A stretch of 64,000 bases of DNA from Streptomyces sp. MBT53 (GCF_016654115.1 NZ_JAEQAZ010000012.1:1-64000); one strand, 5' to 3'. Shown: positions 1 to 10,160, numbered from the stretch's first letter. Numbers and translations: made by a program. The notes: generated by a model from the sequence alone, not told the origin.

Positions 1-169
1 CGACATGCGAGCCGTCCCTGGTGCAGTGACGGTAGTAGGCGTCGGTACTGGTCTTGTAGAAGCCGCAGGGGGCGGGGGACGCGGGGGTGGCGGCGGCCAC
101 CGTGCCGAGCGAGGTGAGCACGAGGGCTGCGGCACCGAGGGCGCTGGTCACGACACGACGAACTCGCAA
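1..169 (-). CDS. Secreted small Cys-containing protein, 3' end cut by window edge
   Basis: The first 56 codons of a minus-strand gene run off the window edge. A TTG start at 169 is chosen because AAGGAG lies six bases upstream. The N-terminus has arginines followed by an Ala/Leu/Val core ending near AAATPASPAP, a Sec signal peptide. The mature start CGFYKTSTDAYYRHCT resembles the small secreted DUF6355-type proteins of Streptomyces, an assignment from memory. Function is unknown. Paired cysteines suggest an extracellular disulfide-stabilised protein. Confidence 0.6.
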   Translation of the reverse strand, partial: MRVRRVVTSALGAAALVLTSLGTVAAATPASPAPCGFYKTSTDAYYRHCTRDGSHV

Positions 170-270
170 GGGGAACTCCTTGGTCGGCGATCAGTTGGGC
201 GGTGGAGCGGTCTGAAACCGGCCCCACGATCGCCGCGCCGGCCGGTGCGGTTGATCGAACTCCGTGCCGT

Positions 271-903
271 TCACCCGGGGAATCGATTTGTCGTTGCATC
301 CATCGGGTGATCCTCATCCGTCACCGGTGTCCCGGGACCCGGGAACAGCCCGCTGAGCCGGGGAAGACGCCGCTTCGCCTGCTCGTCGTCACTCGCGTCC
401 CACTGCTCACCGGCCGGGTCCCCCGACTCGGGGTCCTCGCCGCCCAGCGCCTCGACAGCCGCGTGGAACTCCTCCTCGGTCCTCCCCGTCACCTGCACGA
501 ACGCCTGCCCGGCGACATAGTCCAGCTCCTCCCAGTTGAGCCACTCCTCCTCGTCCCAGTCCTCCTGGTCCCGGCCCACGAGCCGCCGCACGTCCGGCAG
601 TTCGGCCAGGGCGTCCGGGTCGCGGGCCAGGCGTTCGAAGGAGTCCCGCCCCAACCCGACCAACCAGAGCCGGAAGTAGAAGAAGCTGTCGTCGGAGCAC
701 CAGCCCATGATCCGGTCCGCCGCGGCCCAGAGATCCCACGTCCCCGAAGGAAGCAACACGCGGTCCAGGCATGTCTGGAACCCCACGATCTCCGGCTCGG
801 GCCCGCCCGCCAGTCGCTCGCACAACCACGCCACCCGCTCGTCCGGGTCCGGCGTCCGCTGTCGACAGTTCTCGATCAGGGTCCAGAAGGTGTCATCGTC
901 CAC
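271..903 (-). CDS. DUF4240 domain protein
   Basis: A 210-residue cytoplasmic protein starting at GTG 903 (VDDDTFWTLIENCR). The N-terminal DDDTFWxLIE followed by acidic and aromatic residues and the SDDSFFYFRLWLVGLGRD segment are typical of DUF4240 proteins, which have no established biochemical role. The C-terminus is acidic and low in complexity. There is no strong ribosome site before the GTG. It is transcribed divergently from the MFS gene at 1045, and the shared region carries a perfect 13-bp inverted repeat. The function remains unassigned. Confidence 0.75.
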   Translation of the reverse strand: MDDDTFWTLIENCRQRTPDPDERVAWLCERLAGGPEPEIVGFQTCLDRVLLPSGTWDLWAAADRIMGWCSDDSFFYFRLWLVGLGRDSFERLARDPDALAELPDVRRLVGRDQEDWDEEEWLNWEELDYVAGQAFVQVTGRTEEEFHAAVEALGGEDPESGDPAGEQWDASDDEQAKRRLPRLSGLFPGPGTPVTDEDHPMDATTNRFPG

Positions 904-952
904 GGCCCCACTGTGGCAGCCGGCACTGACAACGCAGGCCGCGCCGGGAGGC

Positions 953-986
953 CTGGTCGTTCGGCGGAACGCGGCCGAACGACCAG
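953..986. promoter_or_regulatory. Perfect 13-bp inverted repeat between divergent genes
   Basis: The arms CTGGTCGTTCGGC (953-965) and GCCGAACGACCAG (974-986) are exact reverse complements separated by 8 bases. The element sits between the DUF4240 start (903) and the MFS start (1045), the usual place for an operator controlling both promoters. It could also fold as an RNA hairpin. No T-tract follows on either strand, so an intrinsic terminator is less likely. Confidence 0.55.
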
Positions 987-1044
987 TCCACCCGCCCCGA
1001 ATTGGAGCTGCCGGGCACCCCGGCCGGATTCTAGTGTCGACTCC

Positions 1045-2307
1045 ATGACCACCGGCCAGACCTCCGGCTCCCCGACCCCCGCGACACCCGACTGCCGTCC
1101 CTCCGAGGCCACTTCGGGCGTACGGCCCCCGCTCCTCACCCGCCCCCTGCTCCTCCGCTTCGTCAGCGTGGTCGGCGCCAGCCTCAGTTTCTTCCTGTTG
1201 CTCTCGGTCGTACCGGCGTATGCCGCCGAGCGGGGCGGCGGGGGCGCGGCGGGGCTCGCGACCGGTTCGCTGATGCTGGCGACGGTTCTCGGGGAGCTGG
1301 TGACACCCCGGCTCGTCGACCGCTTCGGGTACCGACTGACCCTGATGGCAGGGCTGTTGCTGCTCGGCGCCCCCGCGCTGGTGCTGACCGTCTCGGGCAG
1401 CACCGCGTGGGTCGTCGCGGTGTGCTTCGTCCGCGGGCTCGGGTTCGCGCTGACGATCGTCGCGGGCGGCGCCCTGACCGCGTCGCTGATCCCGGACCAA
1501 CGGCGGGGCGAGGGGCTGGCGTTGGTGGGTCTGGTGTCCGGCGTGCCGTCGCTGGTCGCACTGCCGCTGGGCCTGTGGCTGGCCGGGCACGCGGGATTCG
1601 GGCCGGTCGCCGTCGCCGGTGGCCTCGCGGCACTGGCCGCGATCCCCTTCGTCACCGGCCTGCCGGACGGAGCGAGCAAGGCCGACCGCCCCGATCAGCC
1701 GACGGGCGTCGTACGCGGGCTGCGAACCGGCGCTCTGCTACGGCCCGTTCTGGTCTTCGCGGCCACCGCCACCGCCGCCGGCATCCTCGTCACGTTCCTG
1801 CCGCTGGCCGTGGCCTCGGCGTCCGCCGGAGTCGTCGCGGCGGCCCTGTTCGTGCAGACCGCGGCCGCCACCGTGACGCGCTGGCTGGCGGGCCGTCACG
1901 GCGACCGGCACGGCAGCGAACGGCTCGTGCTGCCCGGCCTGCTCCTGTCGGCGGCGGGCGTCCTGGTCATCGCCCCCACCGCGAACCCGGTCGCCGTCGT
2001 CGCGGGCACCGCCCTGTTCGGCGCGGGCTTCGGCATCACCCAGAACGCCACGCTGACCCTGATGTACGCCCGCACTTCCGCCGTCTCGTACGGCACGGTC
2101 AGCGCGCTGTGGAATCTGGCCTACGACGGCGGAATGGGCGTGGGCGCGGCCGGCTTCGGCGTCACGGCGGGCCTGACCGGCTACCCGTGGGCCTTCGCAC
2201 TGACCGCGCTGCTGATGCTGACGGCGCTGGCACCGGCACTGCGGGACCGGCGGGTCACGGCGTCTGCCGCGCCGCCCCCTCCAGCAGTTGACGGAGACCC
2301 TCGGTGA
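1045..2307 (+). CDS. MFS transporter, 12-TM type
   Basis: A 420-residue major facilitator protein. After a hydrophilic N-terminus of about 30 residues come about 12 hydrophobic helices. The motif A-like loop RLVDRFGYRLTLMAG lies between helices 2 and 3, and a second half follows after a charged loop (DGASKADRPDQPTG). The family exports or imports small molecules using the proton gradient; the substrate cannot be read from sequence. ATG 1045 is used because it starts just before the first helix; no Shine-Dalgarno is visible, so translation may be leaderless. The 3' end overlaps the convergent TetR gene by 53 bases. Confidence 0.85.
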   Translation: MTTGQTSGSPTPATPDCRPSEATSGVRPPLLTRPLLLRFVSVVGASLSFFLLLSVVPAYAAERGGGGAAGLATGSLMLATVLGELVTPRLVDRFGYRLTLMAGLLLLGAPALVLTVSGSTAWVVAVCFVRGLGFALTIVAGGALTASLIPDQRRGEGLALVGLVSGVPSLVALPLGLWLAGHAGFGPVAVAGGLAALAAIPFVTGLPDGASKADRPDQPTGVVRGLRTGALLRPVLVFAATATAAGILVTFLPLAVASASAGVVAAALFVQTAAATVTRWLAGRHGDRHGSERLVLPGLLLSAAGVLVIAPTANPVAVVAGTALFGAGFGITQNATLTLMYARTSAVSYGTVSALWNLAYDGGMGVGAAGFGVTAGLTGYPWAFALTALLMLTALAPALRDRRVTASAAPPPPAVDGDPR

Positions 2308-2833
2308 GCCGGTCGGCGTCGGGGGCGGTCTTCGGGTCGAAGGTCCACTGCATGATGAGCCCGGACATCACGACCATGTAGAACGAGCCGAGCGTGTCGG
2401 CGGTCTCGTCCGACACCTCCTCCTCCGGCACCCCCATGAGCAGGGAGACCAGCCCCCGGCCGCCCTCGCGCTGCGCGAGCGCCAACTGGTCGCGGGCCTC
2501 CGGCAGTTGCTCACCCATCACCATGATCTCTCCGCTGAGCCGCCACATCGAGCCCGGCTGACGGAGGGAGGCGACGACGTTCGACCACACCTCCCTGAAC
2601 CGCTCCAGGGAGCCCGGCGCCCCTTCGAGCCGGTCGCCCCACTCGAAGGACATGTCGTCCACCAGCGAGACGTACGCCTGCGCGAGCAACGCGTCCTTCG
2701 AGCCGTAGTGGTAGCCGATGGACGCGAGGTTCGTCCCCGACTCCTTCACGATGTCGCGCGCCGTGGTGCGCGCGAACCCCTTCTCCAGCAGGCAGCGCTT
2801 CGCGCCTTCGAGCAGATCCTCACGGTGTCCCAT
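2255..2833 (-). CDS. TetR-family transcriptional repressor
   Basis: A 192-residue regulator. The N-terminal helix-turn-helix (residues ~5-50, with ARTTARDIVKESGTNLASIGYHYGSKDALL) is a canonical TetR_N domain. The C-terminal helical half is the ligand-binding and dimer domain. ATG 2833 is preferred; a GTG two codons upstream (2839) is possible. It is divergent from the DHA2 exporter at 2944 with an operator-like repeat between, the standard layout of a repressor controlling its own gene and an efflux pump. The inducer is unknown. Confidence 0.9.
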   Translation of the reverse strand: MGHREDLLEGAKRCLLEKGFARTTARDIVKESGTNLASIGYHYGSKDALLAQAYVSLVDDMSFEWGDRLEGAPGSLERFREVWSNVVASLRQPGSMWRLSGEIMVMGEQLPEARDQLALAQREGGRGLVSLLMGVPEEEVSDETADTLGSFYMVVMSGLIMQWTFDPKTAPDADRLTEGLRQLLEGAARQTP

Positions 2834-2867
2834 GCGCACCAGGCTACCGCCGATCCATACAACCGTC

Positions 2868-2910
2868 CTAGACGCACGATTTACACGGGCGATTTATACG
2901 TGCGTCATAG
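2868..2910. promoter_or_regulatory. Probable TetR operator
   Basis: GACGCACG (2871-2878) and CGTGCGTC (2899-2906) are perfect 8-bp inverted arms 20 bases apart, flanked by CTA and TAG. The site lies between the divergent tetR and MFS genes and abuts the MFS promoter, so binding would block the exporter. A third related GACGCGCG stretch follows at 2923. Confidence 0.6.
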
Positions 2911-2936
2911 ACAAGCGTTTAAGACGCGCGTACATT
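2908..2936 (+). promoter_or_regulatory. Candidate promoter of the DHA2 exporter, leaderless
   Basis: TAGACA (2908-2913) and TACATT (2931-2936) are separated by 17 bases and match the principal sigma factor pattern moderately. Initiation about seven bases after the -10 would fall at or next to ATG 2944, predicting a leaderless mRNA. This agrees with the absence of a Shine-Dalgarno sequence. Confidence 0.5.
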
Positions 2937-2943
2937 CACTGCC

Positions 2944-4506
2944 ATGACGAACTCACCGAGCTCGACGAACCCCGCCGGCACCCCCAACTCCCTTGCCGGG
3001 CGCCGCGAATGGACCGCCCTCGGCGTCCTGATGCTGCCGCTGCTGCTGGTCTCCATGGACGTCTCCGTCCTCTACTTCGCCATCCCGGCGATCAGCGCGG
3101 ACCTGGAGCCCAGCGGCACCCAGCAGCTGTGGATCTTCGACATCTACGCCTTCGTCCTGGCCGGCCTGCTGATGACGATGGGCTCGATCGGCGACCGCAT
3201 CGGCCGCCGCCGGCTCCTCCTGATCGGCGCGGCGGCCTTCGGCACCGCCTCCGTCATCGCCGCCTACGCGAACAGCGCCGAGACCCTCATCGCCGCCCGC
3301 GCGGTCCTCGGCATCGGCGGCGCGACCCTGATGCCCTCGACGATGGCCCTGCTGCGCACGATGTTCACCGACCCCGGCCAGCGCGCGAAGGCGATCGGTC
3401 TGTGGTCCGGCGTGATGACCGCCGGCGTCGCGCTCGGGTCGGTCCTGAGCGGTGTGCTCGTCCAGTACTTCTGGTGGGGCTCGGTCTTCCTGATCAACCT
3501 GCCCGCGATGGCCCTGCTCCTGCTCATCGGCCCGTTCCTGCTCCCCGAGTCGAAGAACCCGTCCCCCGGCCGCTTCGACTGGCCGAGCGTCCCGCTGTCC
3601 CTGGCCGCCGTACTGCCCGTCATCTACGGCCTCAAGGAGATCCCGTCCGAGGGCTGGCACGCGCAGTACGTCGTCTCGATCACGGTCGGCCTGCTCTTCG
3701 CCACGCTCTTCGTCCACCGTCAGCGCACGGCGGAGTCCCCGATGATCGACCCCACCCTGTTCCGGGCCCGCGGCTTCGCCCCCTCGGTCATCCTCAACCT
3801 GGTCTCCGCGTTCGGCATGATGGGCTCGGCCTTCTTCACCACGCAGTACCTGCAGTCGGTGCTCGGCAAGAGCCCGATGGAGGCGGCGCTGTGGGCACTG
3901 CTCCCCTCGGTGCCGATCGGCATGGCGGCCCCGCTCGCAACGACCCTCGTCCAGAAGGGAATTGACCGCGCCTACGTCGTCGCGACCGGCTTCGCCCTCG
4001 CCGCCTGCGGCTACGGCCTGCTCGCCGTCACCGGCGCCGACGCCCTCTGGTCGGCCCTGGCCGCCGCCGGTGTCCTGGCCTCCGGGATCGTCATGGTGAT
4101 GTCCCAGATCATGGACCTCGCGATGGGCAGCGCACCGGTGGAGAAAGCGGGCGTCGCGTCCTCGCTGATGGAGACCGGCGCGGAGTTCGGCGGCGCGCTG
4201 GGCATGGCGGTCCTCGGCTCCATCGGTACGGCGATCTACCGCCACGGCATCCCGGCCTCGGCCCCCGCCCCGGCCCACGAGACCCTCGGCGGCGCACTGG
4301 CCGTCGCCCGGCAGCTACCGGGGCACGCGGGAGATGCCCTGGCCGCGACCGCACGACAGGCCTTCACCGACGGCATGCACGGGGCGGCGATCGCGGGGGC
4401 GGTACTGCTGCTGGGCGCGGCGTTCGCGGCGACGCGGACCCTGCGGGGGCTGCGGGTTCCGGTCCAGGAGACCCCGGCGGAGGATGCGGCGAAGACCTCG
4501 GTGTGA
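2944..4506 (+). CDS. MFS multidrug exporter, DHA2 (14-TM) family
   Basis: A 520-residue drug:proton antiporter of the EmrB/QacA/SmvA type. Helix 1 contains LLLVSMDVSVLYFAIPAI, the DHA2 signature with an intramembrane Asp. Motif A GSIGDRIGRRRLLLIGAAAF follows helix 2, and motif C-like AGVALGSVLSGVLVQYFWW lies in helix 5. Length and hydrophobicity fit 14 helices. The divergent TetR gene and operator suggest it is induced by its own substrate, unknown but in this family often a cationic or aromatic toxin. A strong terminator follows 17 bases after the stop. Confidence 0.92.
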   Translation: MTNSPSSTNPAGTPNSLAGRREWTALGVLMLPLLLVSMDVSVLYFAIPAISADLEPSGTQQLWIFDIYAFVLAGLLMTMGSIGDRIGRRRLLLIGAAAFGTASVIAAYANSAETLIAARAVLGIGGATLMPSTMALLRTMFTDPGQRAKAIGLWSGVMTAGVALGSVLSGVLVQYFWWGSVFLINLPAMALLLLIGPFLLPESKNPSPGRFDWPSVPLSLAAVLPVIYGLKEIPSEGWHAQYVVSITVGLLFATLFVHRQRTAESPMIDPTLFRARGFAPSVILNLVSAFGMMGSAFFTTQYLQSVLGKSPMEAALWALLPSVPIGMAAPLATTLVQKGIDRAYVVATGFALAACGYGLLAVTGADALWSALAAAGVLASGIVMVMSQIMDLAMGSAPVEKAGVASSLMETGAEFGGALGMAVLGSIGTAIYRHGIPASAPAPAHETLGGALAVARQLPGHAGDALAATARQAFTDGMHGAAIAGAVLLLGAAFAATRTLRGLRVPVQETPAEDAAKTSV

Positions 4507-4522
4507 GCGCCAACTGCACAGA

Positions 4523-4567
4523 AACGCCGGGCGGGTTGAGGATCGTCTCCTCAACCCGCCCGGCGTT
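4523..4567. terminator. Bidirectional hairpin terminator
   Basis: Perfect 20-bp arms (4523-4542 and 4548-4567) enclose a 5-base loop between two convergent genes, the DHA2 exporter and serA. There is no U-tract, as is common for Streptomyces terminators. Confidence 0.85.
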
Positions 4568-4591
4568 CTTGCGAAACGTCAAACGGGAACG

Positions 4592-6181
4592 TCAGGCCAG
4601 GTTCACCGAGCGGGCGGATGTCGCCCCGATCTCCTCGGCGACCTCCGCCAGAACGCCCGCGGCAACCGTGTCGTCGACGGTCAGGACCGCCAGTGCCTCG
4701 CCGCCCGCGACCGACCGCGACACCTGCATACCGGCGATGTTGATACCCGCCTCACCGAAGACACGGCCCACCGTGCCGACGACACCGGGACGGTCCTCGT
4801 ACCGCAGGACCACCATGTGGTCGGCGAGCGCGAGGTCGACGTCGTAGTCGCCGACCGCGACGATCTTCTGCAGGTTCTTGGGACCGGCCAGCGTGCCGGA
4901 GACCGCGACCTCCTCGCCGCTGCTCAGCGTGCCGCGCACGGTGACGACGTTGCGGTGGTCGGCGGACTCGGAGCTGGTCGTCAGCCGTACCTCGACGCCA
5001 CGCTCCTGCGCGAACAGCGGGGCGTTGACGTACGACACGGTCTCGTCGACGACGTCCTCGAACACGCCCTTGAGCGCGGAGAGTTCGAGCACCTTGACGT
5101 CGTGCTGGGTGATCTCGCCGTAGACCTCGACGTCGAGGCGTACCGCGACCTCGCCCGCGAGCGCGGTGAAGATGCGGCCGAGCTTCTCGGCGAGCGGGAG
5201 GCCGGGCTTGACGTCCTCGGCGATGACACCGCCCTGGACGTTGACCGCGTCGGGGACGAGTTCACCGGCGAGCGCGAGGCGCACCGACTTGGCGACCGAG
5301 ACACCGGCCTTCTCCTGGGCCTCGTCCGTGGAGGCGCCGAGGTGCGGGGTGGAGACGACCTGGTCGAACTCGAAGAGCGGGGAGTCCGTGCAGGGCTCCT
5401 TCGCGTACACGTCGAGGCCGGCGCCGGCGACGCGGCCCTCCTTGAGCGCGGAGTACAGCGCCTCCTCGTCGACGATCCCGCCGCGCGCGGCGTTGACGAT
5501 GCGGACGGTCGGCTTGACCTTGCGCAGCGCCTCGTCGCCGATCAGACCGACCGTCTCGGGGGTCTTGGGCAGGTGCACGGTGATGAAGTCGGAGACCTCG
5601 AGCAGCTCGTCGAGCGACAGGATCTTGACGCCCATCTGGGCGGCGCGCGCGGGCTGGATGTAGGGGTCGTAGGCGACGACCTTCATCCCGAACGCGGACA
5701 TGCGCTGCGCGACGAGGGCACCGATACGCCCCAGACCCACAACACCCAGGGTCTTCTCGGCCAGCTCGACACCCGTGTACTTGCTGCGCTTCCACTCGCC
5801 GTTCTTCAGCGCGGCGTTGGCCTGCGGGATGTGGCGTGCGGTCGCCAGCAGCAGACCGCAGGCCAGCTCGGCGGCGGTGACGATGTTCGAGGTGGGGGCG
5901 TTGACGACCATCACGCCGGCCTTGGTGGCGGCGGAGACGTCGACGTTGTCCAGGCCGACGCCGGCTCGTGCGACGACCTTCAGCTTCTTCGCGGCGGCGA
6001 CCGCCTCGGCGTCGACCTTGGTGGCCGAACGGATCAGGATCGCGTCCACGTCGGCGATCGCGGGGAGCAGTTCGCCCCGGTCGGCGCCGTTGCAGTGGCG
6101 GATCTCGAAGTCCGGGCCGAGGGCGTCCACCGTCGCGGGCGACAGCTCTTCAGCGATGAGTACGACAGGTTTCGAGCTCAC
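4592..6181 (-). CDS. serA: D-3-phosphoglycerate dehydrogenase
   Basis: SerA catalyses NAD-dependent oxidation of 3-phosphoglycerate, the first step of serine synthesis. The 529-residue length matches the long actinobacterial type: substrate and nucleotide-binding domains (residues ~1-310, with GLGRIGALVAQRM as the Rossmann glycine loop, NAARGGIVDE, and the catalytic His in TPHLGAST), an intervening ASB domain (~320-450) and a C-terminal ACT domain (DHMVVLRYEDRPGVVGTVG onward) that senses serine. GTG 6181 is chosen because GAGGA lies five bases upstream and the reading starts SSKPVVLIAEELSP; GTG 6193 is an alternative. A large hairpin lies in the upstream region. It is in the same orientation as ilvBNC. 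Confidence 0.97.
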   Translation of the reverse strand: MSSKPVVLIAEELSPATVDALGPDFEIRHCNGADRGELLPAIADVDAILIRSATKVDAEAVAAAKKLKVVARAGVGLDNVDVSAATKAGVMVVNAPTSNIVTAAELACGLLLATARHIPQANAALKNGEWKRSKYTGVELAEKTLGVVGLGRIGALVAQRMSAFGMKVVAYDPYIQPARAAQMGVKILSLDELLEVSDFITVHLPKTPETVGLIGDEALRKVKPTVRIVNAARGGIVDEEALYSALKEGRVAGAGLDVYAKEPCTDSPLFEFDQVVSTPHLGASTDEAQEKAGVSVAKSVRLALAGELVPDAVNVQGGVIAEDVKPGLPLAEKLGRIFTALAGEVAVRLDVEVYGEITQHDVKVLELSALKGVFEDVVDETVSYVNAPLFAQERGVEVRLTTSSESADHRNVVTVRGTLSSGEEVAVSGTLAGPKNLQKIVAVGDYDVDLALADHMVVLRYEDRPGVVGTVGRVFGEAGINIAGMQVSRSVAGGEALAVLTVDDTVAAGVLAEVAEEIGATSARSVNLA

Positions 6182-6536
6182 GTGAGTCCTCACAAGTCCA
6201 TTGCGTGCGGACGGCCGTCCCGACGGCCGCAGGCGGTGGAGGCAGCGGCGCCGGGGAATGTCGGGTGCTCCTGCGTCGTTCGGTGCGTGCTCTCGGTGTG
6301 CCGGACGAAGGTCCTCGTAGCGGAGCTACTAGGACCTTTGGCCGGTGCGGCGAGAGTGCGTGCCGGGCGGCGCAGGGGTGTGCCTGCCATTCCTCGGTGT
6401 CGCTATGGGGCCGCGTGGAGACGCACGACGCTGTGGGCCTGACGCGTATGTAGTACGGCAGTGTAGTGGCGCTCCGACAGTCGTCTTACGCCTCTGCGGA
6501 AGGATCACCCGTCCGAGGCTGGACGGGTTGGACAAA
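6182..6536. other. serA upstream region with hairpin; no gene seen
   Basis: No convincing coding sequence is seen here. The stretch holds the serA 5' region on the minus strand. Its main structure is the hairpin at 6308-6338, inside a longer imperfect pairing reaching about 6290-6358. A 24-base segment at 6270-6293 is 22/24 identical to 15811-15834, so part of the region is a copy of a dispersed element. Confidence 0.6.
6308..6338 (-). promoter_or_regulatory. Long hairpin upstream of serA
   Basis: Arms 6308-6320 and 6326-6338 (AAGGTCCTCGTAG against CTACTAGGACCTT) pair at 12 of 13 positions around a 5-base loop. Outer segments including CCGG and TCTCG/CGAGA extend the structure to about 70 bases. 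It lies about 130 bases before the serA start, so it may be a 5'-UTR regulatory structure or simply a dispersed palindrome. Confidence 0.45.
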
Positions 6537-6562
6537 GGGGCCGGAGTGCTCACTCCGGCCCC
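6537..6562 (-). terminator. Hairpin terminator after ilvC
   Basis: GGGGCCGGAGTG (6537-6548) and CACTCCGGCCCC (6551-6562) are perfect complements directly downstream of the ilvC stop. The structure would end the ilv transcript before serA. Confidence 0.8.
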
Positions 6563-6575
6563 TGAGCCCTAGGGC

Positions 6576-7685
<1,110 letters not shown>

Positions 7686-8213
7686 CTACGCGGAGCGGTC
7701 GAGCGCGCGCAGCGAGCGGTCGGTGATGGAGCGGGCGCCGCGTCCGATGGCGATCGTGCCGGACTGGACCAGCTCCTTGATGCCGTACGGTTCCAGCATC
7801 TTGAGCATGGCGGTCAGCTTGTCGCTGGAGCCGGTGGCCTCGATGGTGACGGCCTCCGGGGAGACGTCGACGGTCTTGGCGCGGAACAGCTGGACGATCT
7901 CGACGATCTGGGAGCGCGTCTCGTTGTCGGCGCGCACCTTCACCAGAACGAGTTCGCGCTGAACCGCGGAACCCGGCTCCAGTTCGACGATCTTCAGCAC
8001 GTTGACGAGCTTGTTGAGCTGCTTGGTGACCTGTTCGAGCGGGAGTGCCTCGATCACGTTCACCACGATCGTGATGCGGGAGATGTCGGGGTGCTCGGTG
8101 ACGCCGACGGCGAGGGAGTCGATGTTGAAGCCGCGCCGGGAGAACAGGGCGGTGATCCGGGCGAGGACACCTGGCTTGTTCTCGACCAGGACGGAGAGCG
8201 TGTGCTTGGACAT
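7686..8213 (-). CDS. ilvN: Acetolactate synthase, small regulatory subunit
   Basis: IlvN (also named IlvH) is the 175-residue regulatory subunit that activates IlvB and confers valine feedback inhibition. The N-terminal ACT domain is clear (MSKHTLSVLVENKPGVLARI, then FSRRGFNIDSLAVG, residues ~1-75). The C-terminal domain with VKVRADNETRSQIVEIVQLF and a second ACT-like fold follows. It lies 20 bases after ilvB on the same strand, so the subunits are co-transcribed and probably co-translated. ATG 8213 is preceded by purine-rich GAGAGA and CAGAGAA. Confidence 0.97.
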   Translation of the reverse strand: MSKHTLSVLVENKPGVLARITALFSRRGFNIDSLAVGVTEHPDISRITIVVNVIEALPLEQVTKQLNKLVNVLKIVELEPGSAVQRELVLVKVRADNETRSQIVEIVQLFRAKTVDVSPEAVTIEATGSSDKLTAMLKMLEPYGIKELVQSGTIAIGRGARSITDRSLRALDRSA

Positions 8214-8233
8214 TTCTCTGTGGTCTCTCTCGC

Positions 8234-10087
8234 TCAGTCGTCTTCGTTGTCGCCGAAGTCGGGGCGGACGTCCCGGGCGAACATGACCTCGTCGTTGGAG
8301 GTGCCGGCGGCGACCATCGGCCACACCATGGCGTCCTCGTGGACGATGAAGTCGATCACGACGGGGCGGTCGTTGATCGAGTTCGCCTCCTCGATGACCT
8401 TGTCGAGGTCGTCGGGGGACTCGCAGCGGATCGCGTAACAGCCCATCGCCTCCGACAGCTTGACGAAGTCGGGGATGCGCGTGCCGGCGCTCGGCTGCTT
8501 GCCGTCGGCCTCCGGGCCGCTGTGCAGCACGGTGTTGGAGTAGCGCTGGTTGTAGAACAGGGTCTGCCACTGGCGGACCATGCCGAGGGCGCCGTTGTTG
8601 ATGATGGCGACCTTGATCGGGATGTTGTTCAGGGCGCAGGTGGTGAGTTCCTGGTTGGTCATCTGGAAGCAGCCGTCGCCGTCGACCGCCCAGACCGTAC
8701 GGTCCGGGGCGCCGGCCTTGGCGCCCATCGCGGCCGGGACCGCGTAGCCCATCGTCCCGGCGCCGCCGGAGTTGAGCCAGGTGGCCGGCTTCTCGTACTG
8801 GATGTAGTGCGCGGCCCACATCTGGTGCTGGCCGACGCCCGCCGCGAAGATCGTTCCCTCCGGGGCGAGTTGGCCGATGCGCTCGATGACCTGCTGCGGG
8901 GAGAGCGAGCCGTTGTCGGGCTGCTCGTAGCCGAGCGGGTAGGTCTCGCGCCAGCGGTTGAGGTCCTTCCACCAGGCGCTGTAGTCGCCGGTGTGGCCTT
9001 CGCTGTGCTCCTTCTGGACGGCCTGGACGAGGTCGGCGATGACCTCGCGGGCGTCACCGACGATCGGCACGTCGGCCGCGCGGTTCTTGCCGATCTCCGC
9101 GGGGTCGATGTCGGCGTGGACGATCTTGGCGTGCGGGGCGAAGCTGTCCAGCTTGCCGGTGACGCGGTCGTCGAAGCGGGCTCCGAGGGCGACGATCAGG
9201 TCGGCCTTCTGCAGCGCGGTGACGGCGGTGACCGCACCGTGCATGCCCGGCATTCCCACGTGCAGCTCGTGACTGTCGGGGAATGCGCCGAGCGCCATCA
9301 GGGTGGTGGTGACGGGCGCTCCGGTGAGTTCTGCGAGAACCTTCAGCTCGGCGGTGGCGTGGGCCTTGAGGACGCCGCCGCCGACGTAGAGGACGGGCCG
9401 CTTCGCGGCGGTGATCAGCTTGGCGGCCTCGCGGATCTGCTTGGCGTGCGGCTTGGTCACCGGGCGGTAGCCGGGCAGGTCCATGACCGGCGGCCAGGAG
9501 AAGGTGGTCTTCGCCTGGAGGGCGTCCTTCGCGATGTCGACCAGCACCGGGCCCGGACGGCCGGTGGAGGCGATGTGGAAGGCCTGCGCGATGACGCGCG
9601 GGATGTCCTCTGCCTTGGTGACCAGGAAGTTGTGCTTGGTGACCGGCATCGTGATGCCGACGATGTCCGCCTCCTGGAAGGCGTCCGTACCGATCGCCTT
9701 GGACGCGACCTGCCCGGTGATCGCCACGAGCGCCACCGAGTCCATGTGCGCGTCGGCGATCGGGGTCACCAGGTTGGTGGCGCCGGGGCCCGAGGTCGCC
9801 ATGCAGACGCCGACCTTGCCGGTGGCCTGCGCGTAGCCGGTGGCCGCGTGACCCGCGCCCTGCTCGTGCCGGACCAGGACGTGACGCACCCGCGTCGAGT
9901 CCATCAGCGGGTCGTACGCCGGAAGGATCGCACCGCCGGGGATGCCGAATACCGTGTCGGCCCCGACTTCCTCGAGAGAGCGGATGAGGGACTGCGCGCC
10001 CGTGACGTGCTCGGGGGCGGACGGCTGTCCTCCGGATCGGGGCCGCGGCTGCGGATGGGCCCCGGTGGCCTGCTCGGTCATCGTCAT
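8234..10087 (-). CDS. ilvB: Acetolactate synthase, large catalytic subunit
   Basis: IlvB is a thiamine-diphosphate enzyme joining two pyruvates, or pyruvate and 2-oxobutyrate, in branched-chain amino acid synthesis. All three domains are present in 617 residues. The N-terminal pyrimidine-binding domain has the catalytic Glu in [16 protein letters not shown] (~residue 80). A central FAD-binding domain follows. The C-terminal domain has the ThDP motif GDGCFQM with NN about 26 residues later. An Ala/Pro-rich tail of about 25 residues precedes the fold. It is the first gene of ilvBNC, downstream of a leader peptide and attenuator. Confidence 0.97.
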   Translation of the reverse strand: MTMTEQATGAHPQPRPRSGGQPSAPEHVTGAQSLIRSLEEVGADTVFGIPGGAILPAYDPLMDSTRVRHVLVRHEQGAGHAATGYAQATGKVGVCMATSGPGATNLVTPIADAHMDSVALVAITGQVASKAIGTDAFQEADIVGITMPVTKHNFLVTKAEDIPRVIAQAFHIASTGRPGPVLVDIAKDALQAKTTFSWPPVMDLPGYRPVTKPHAKQIREAAKLITAAKRPVLYVGGGVLKAHATAELKVLAELTGAPVTTTLMALGAFPDSHELHVGMPGMHGAVTAVTALQKADLIVALGARFDDRVTGKLDSFAPHAKIVHADIDPAEIGKNRAADVPIVGDAREVIADLVQAVQKEHSEGHTGDYSAWWKDLNRWRETYPLGYEQPDNGSLSPQQVIERIGQLAPEGTIFAAGVGQHQMWAAHYIQYEKPATWLNSGGAGTMGYAVPAAMGAKAGAPDRTVWAVDGDGCFQMTNQELTTCALNNIPIKVAIINNGALGMVRQWQTLFYNQRYSNTVLHSGPEADGKQPSAGTRIPDFVKLSEAMGCYAIRCESPDDLDKVIEEANSINDRPVVIDFIVHEDAMVWPMVAAGTSNDEVMFARDVRPDFGDNEDD

Positions 10088-10160
10088 TCTCTTCTCGATG
10101 CTGAGGGTTTTTGCGAGGTTTGTGCGGGGTTCTGCTGCTGCACGACTCGATCCTGTGCAA

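Noticed and set aside
202..1044. N-terminal extension of the MFS frame
   Set aside because: It is antisense to the DUF4240 gene and would put about 280 hydrophilic residues before the first helix.
4334..6442. 702-codon plus-strand frame
   Set aside because: Antisense to serA; composition artefact.
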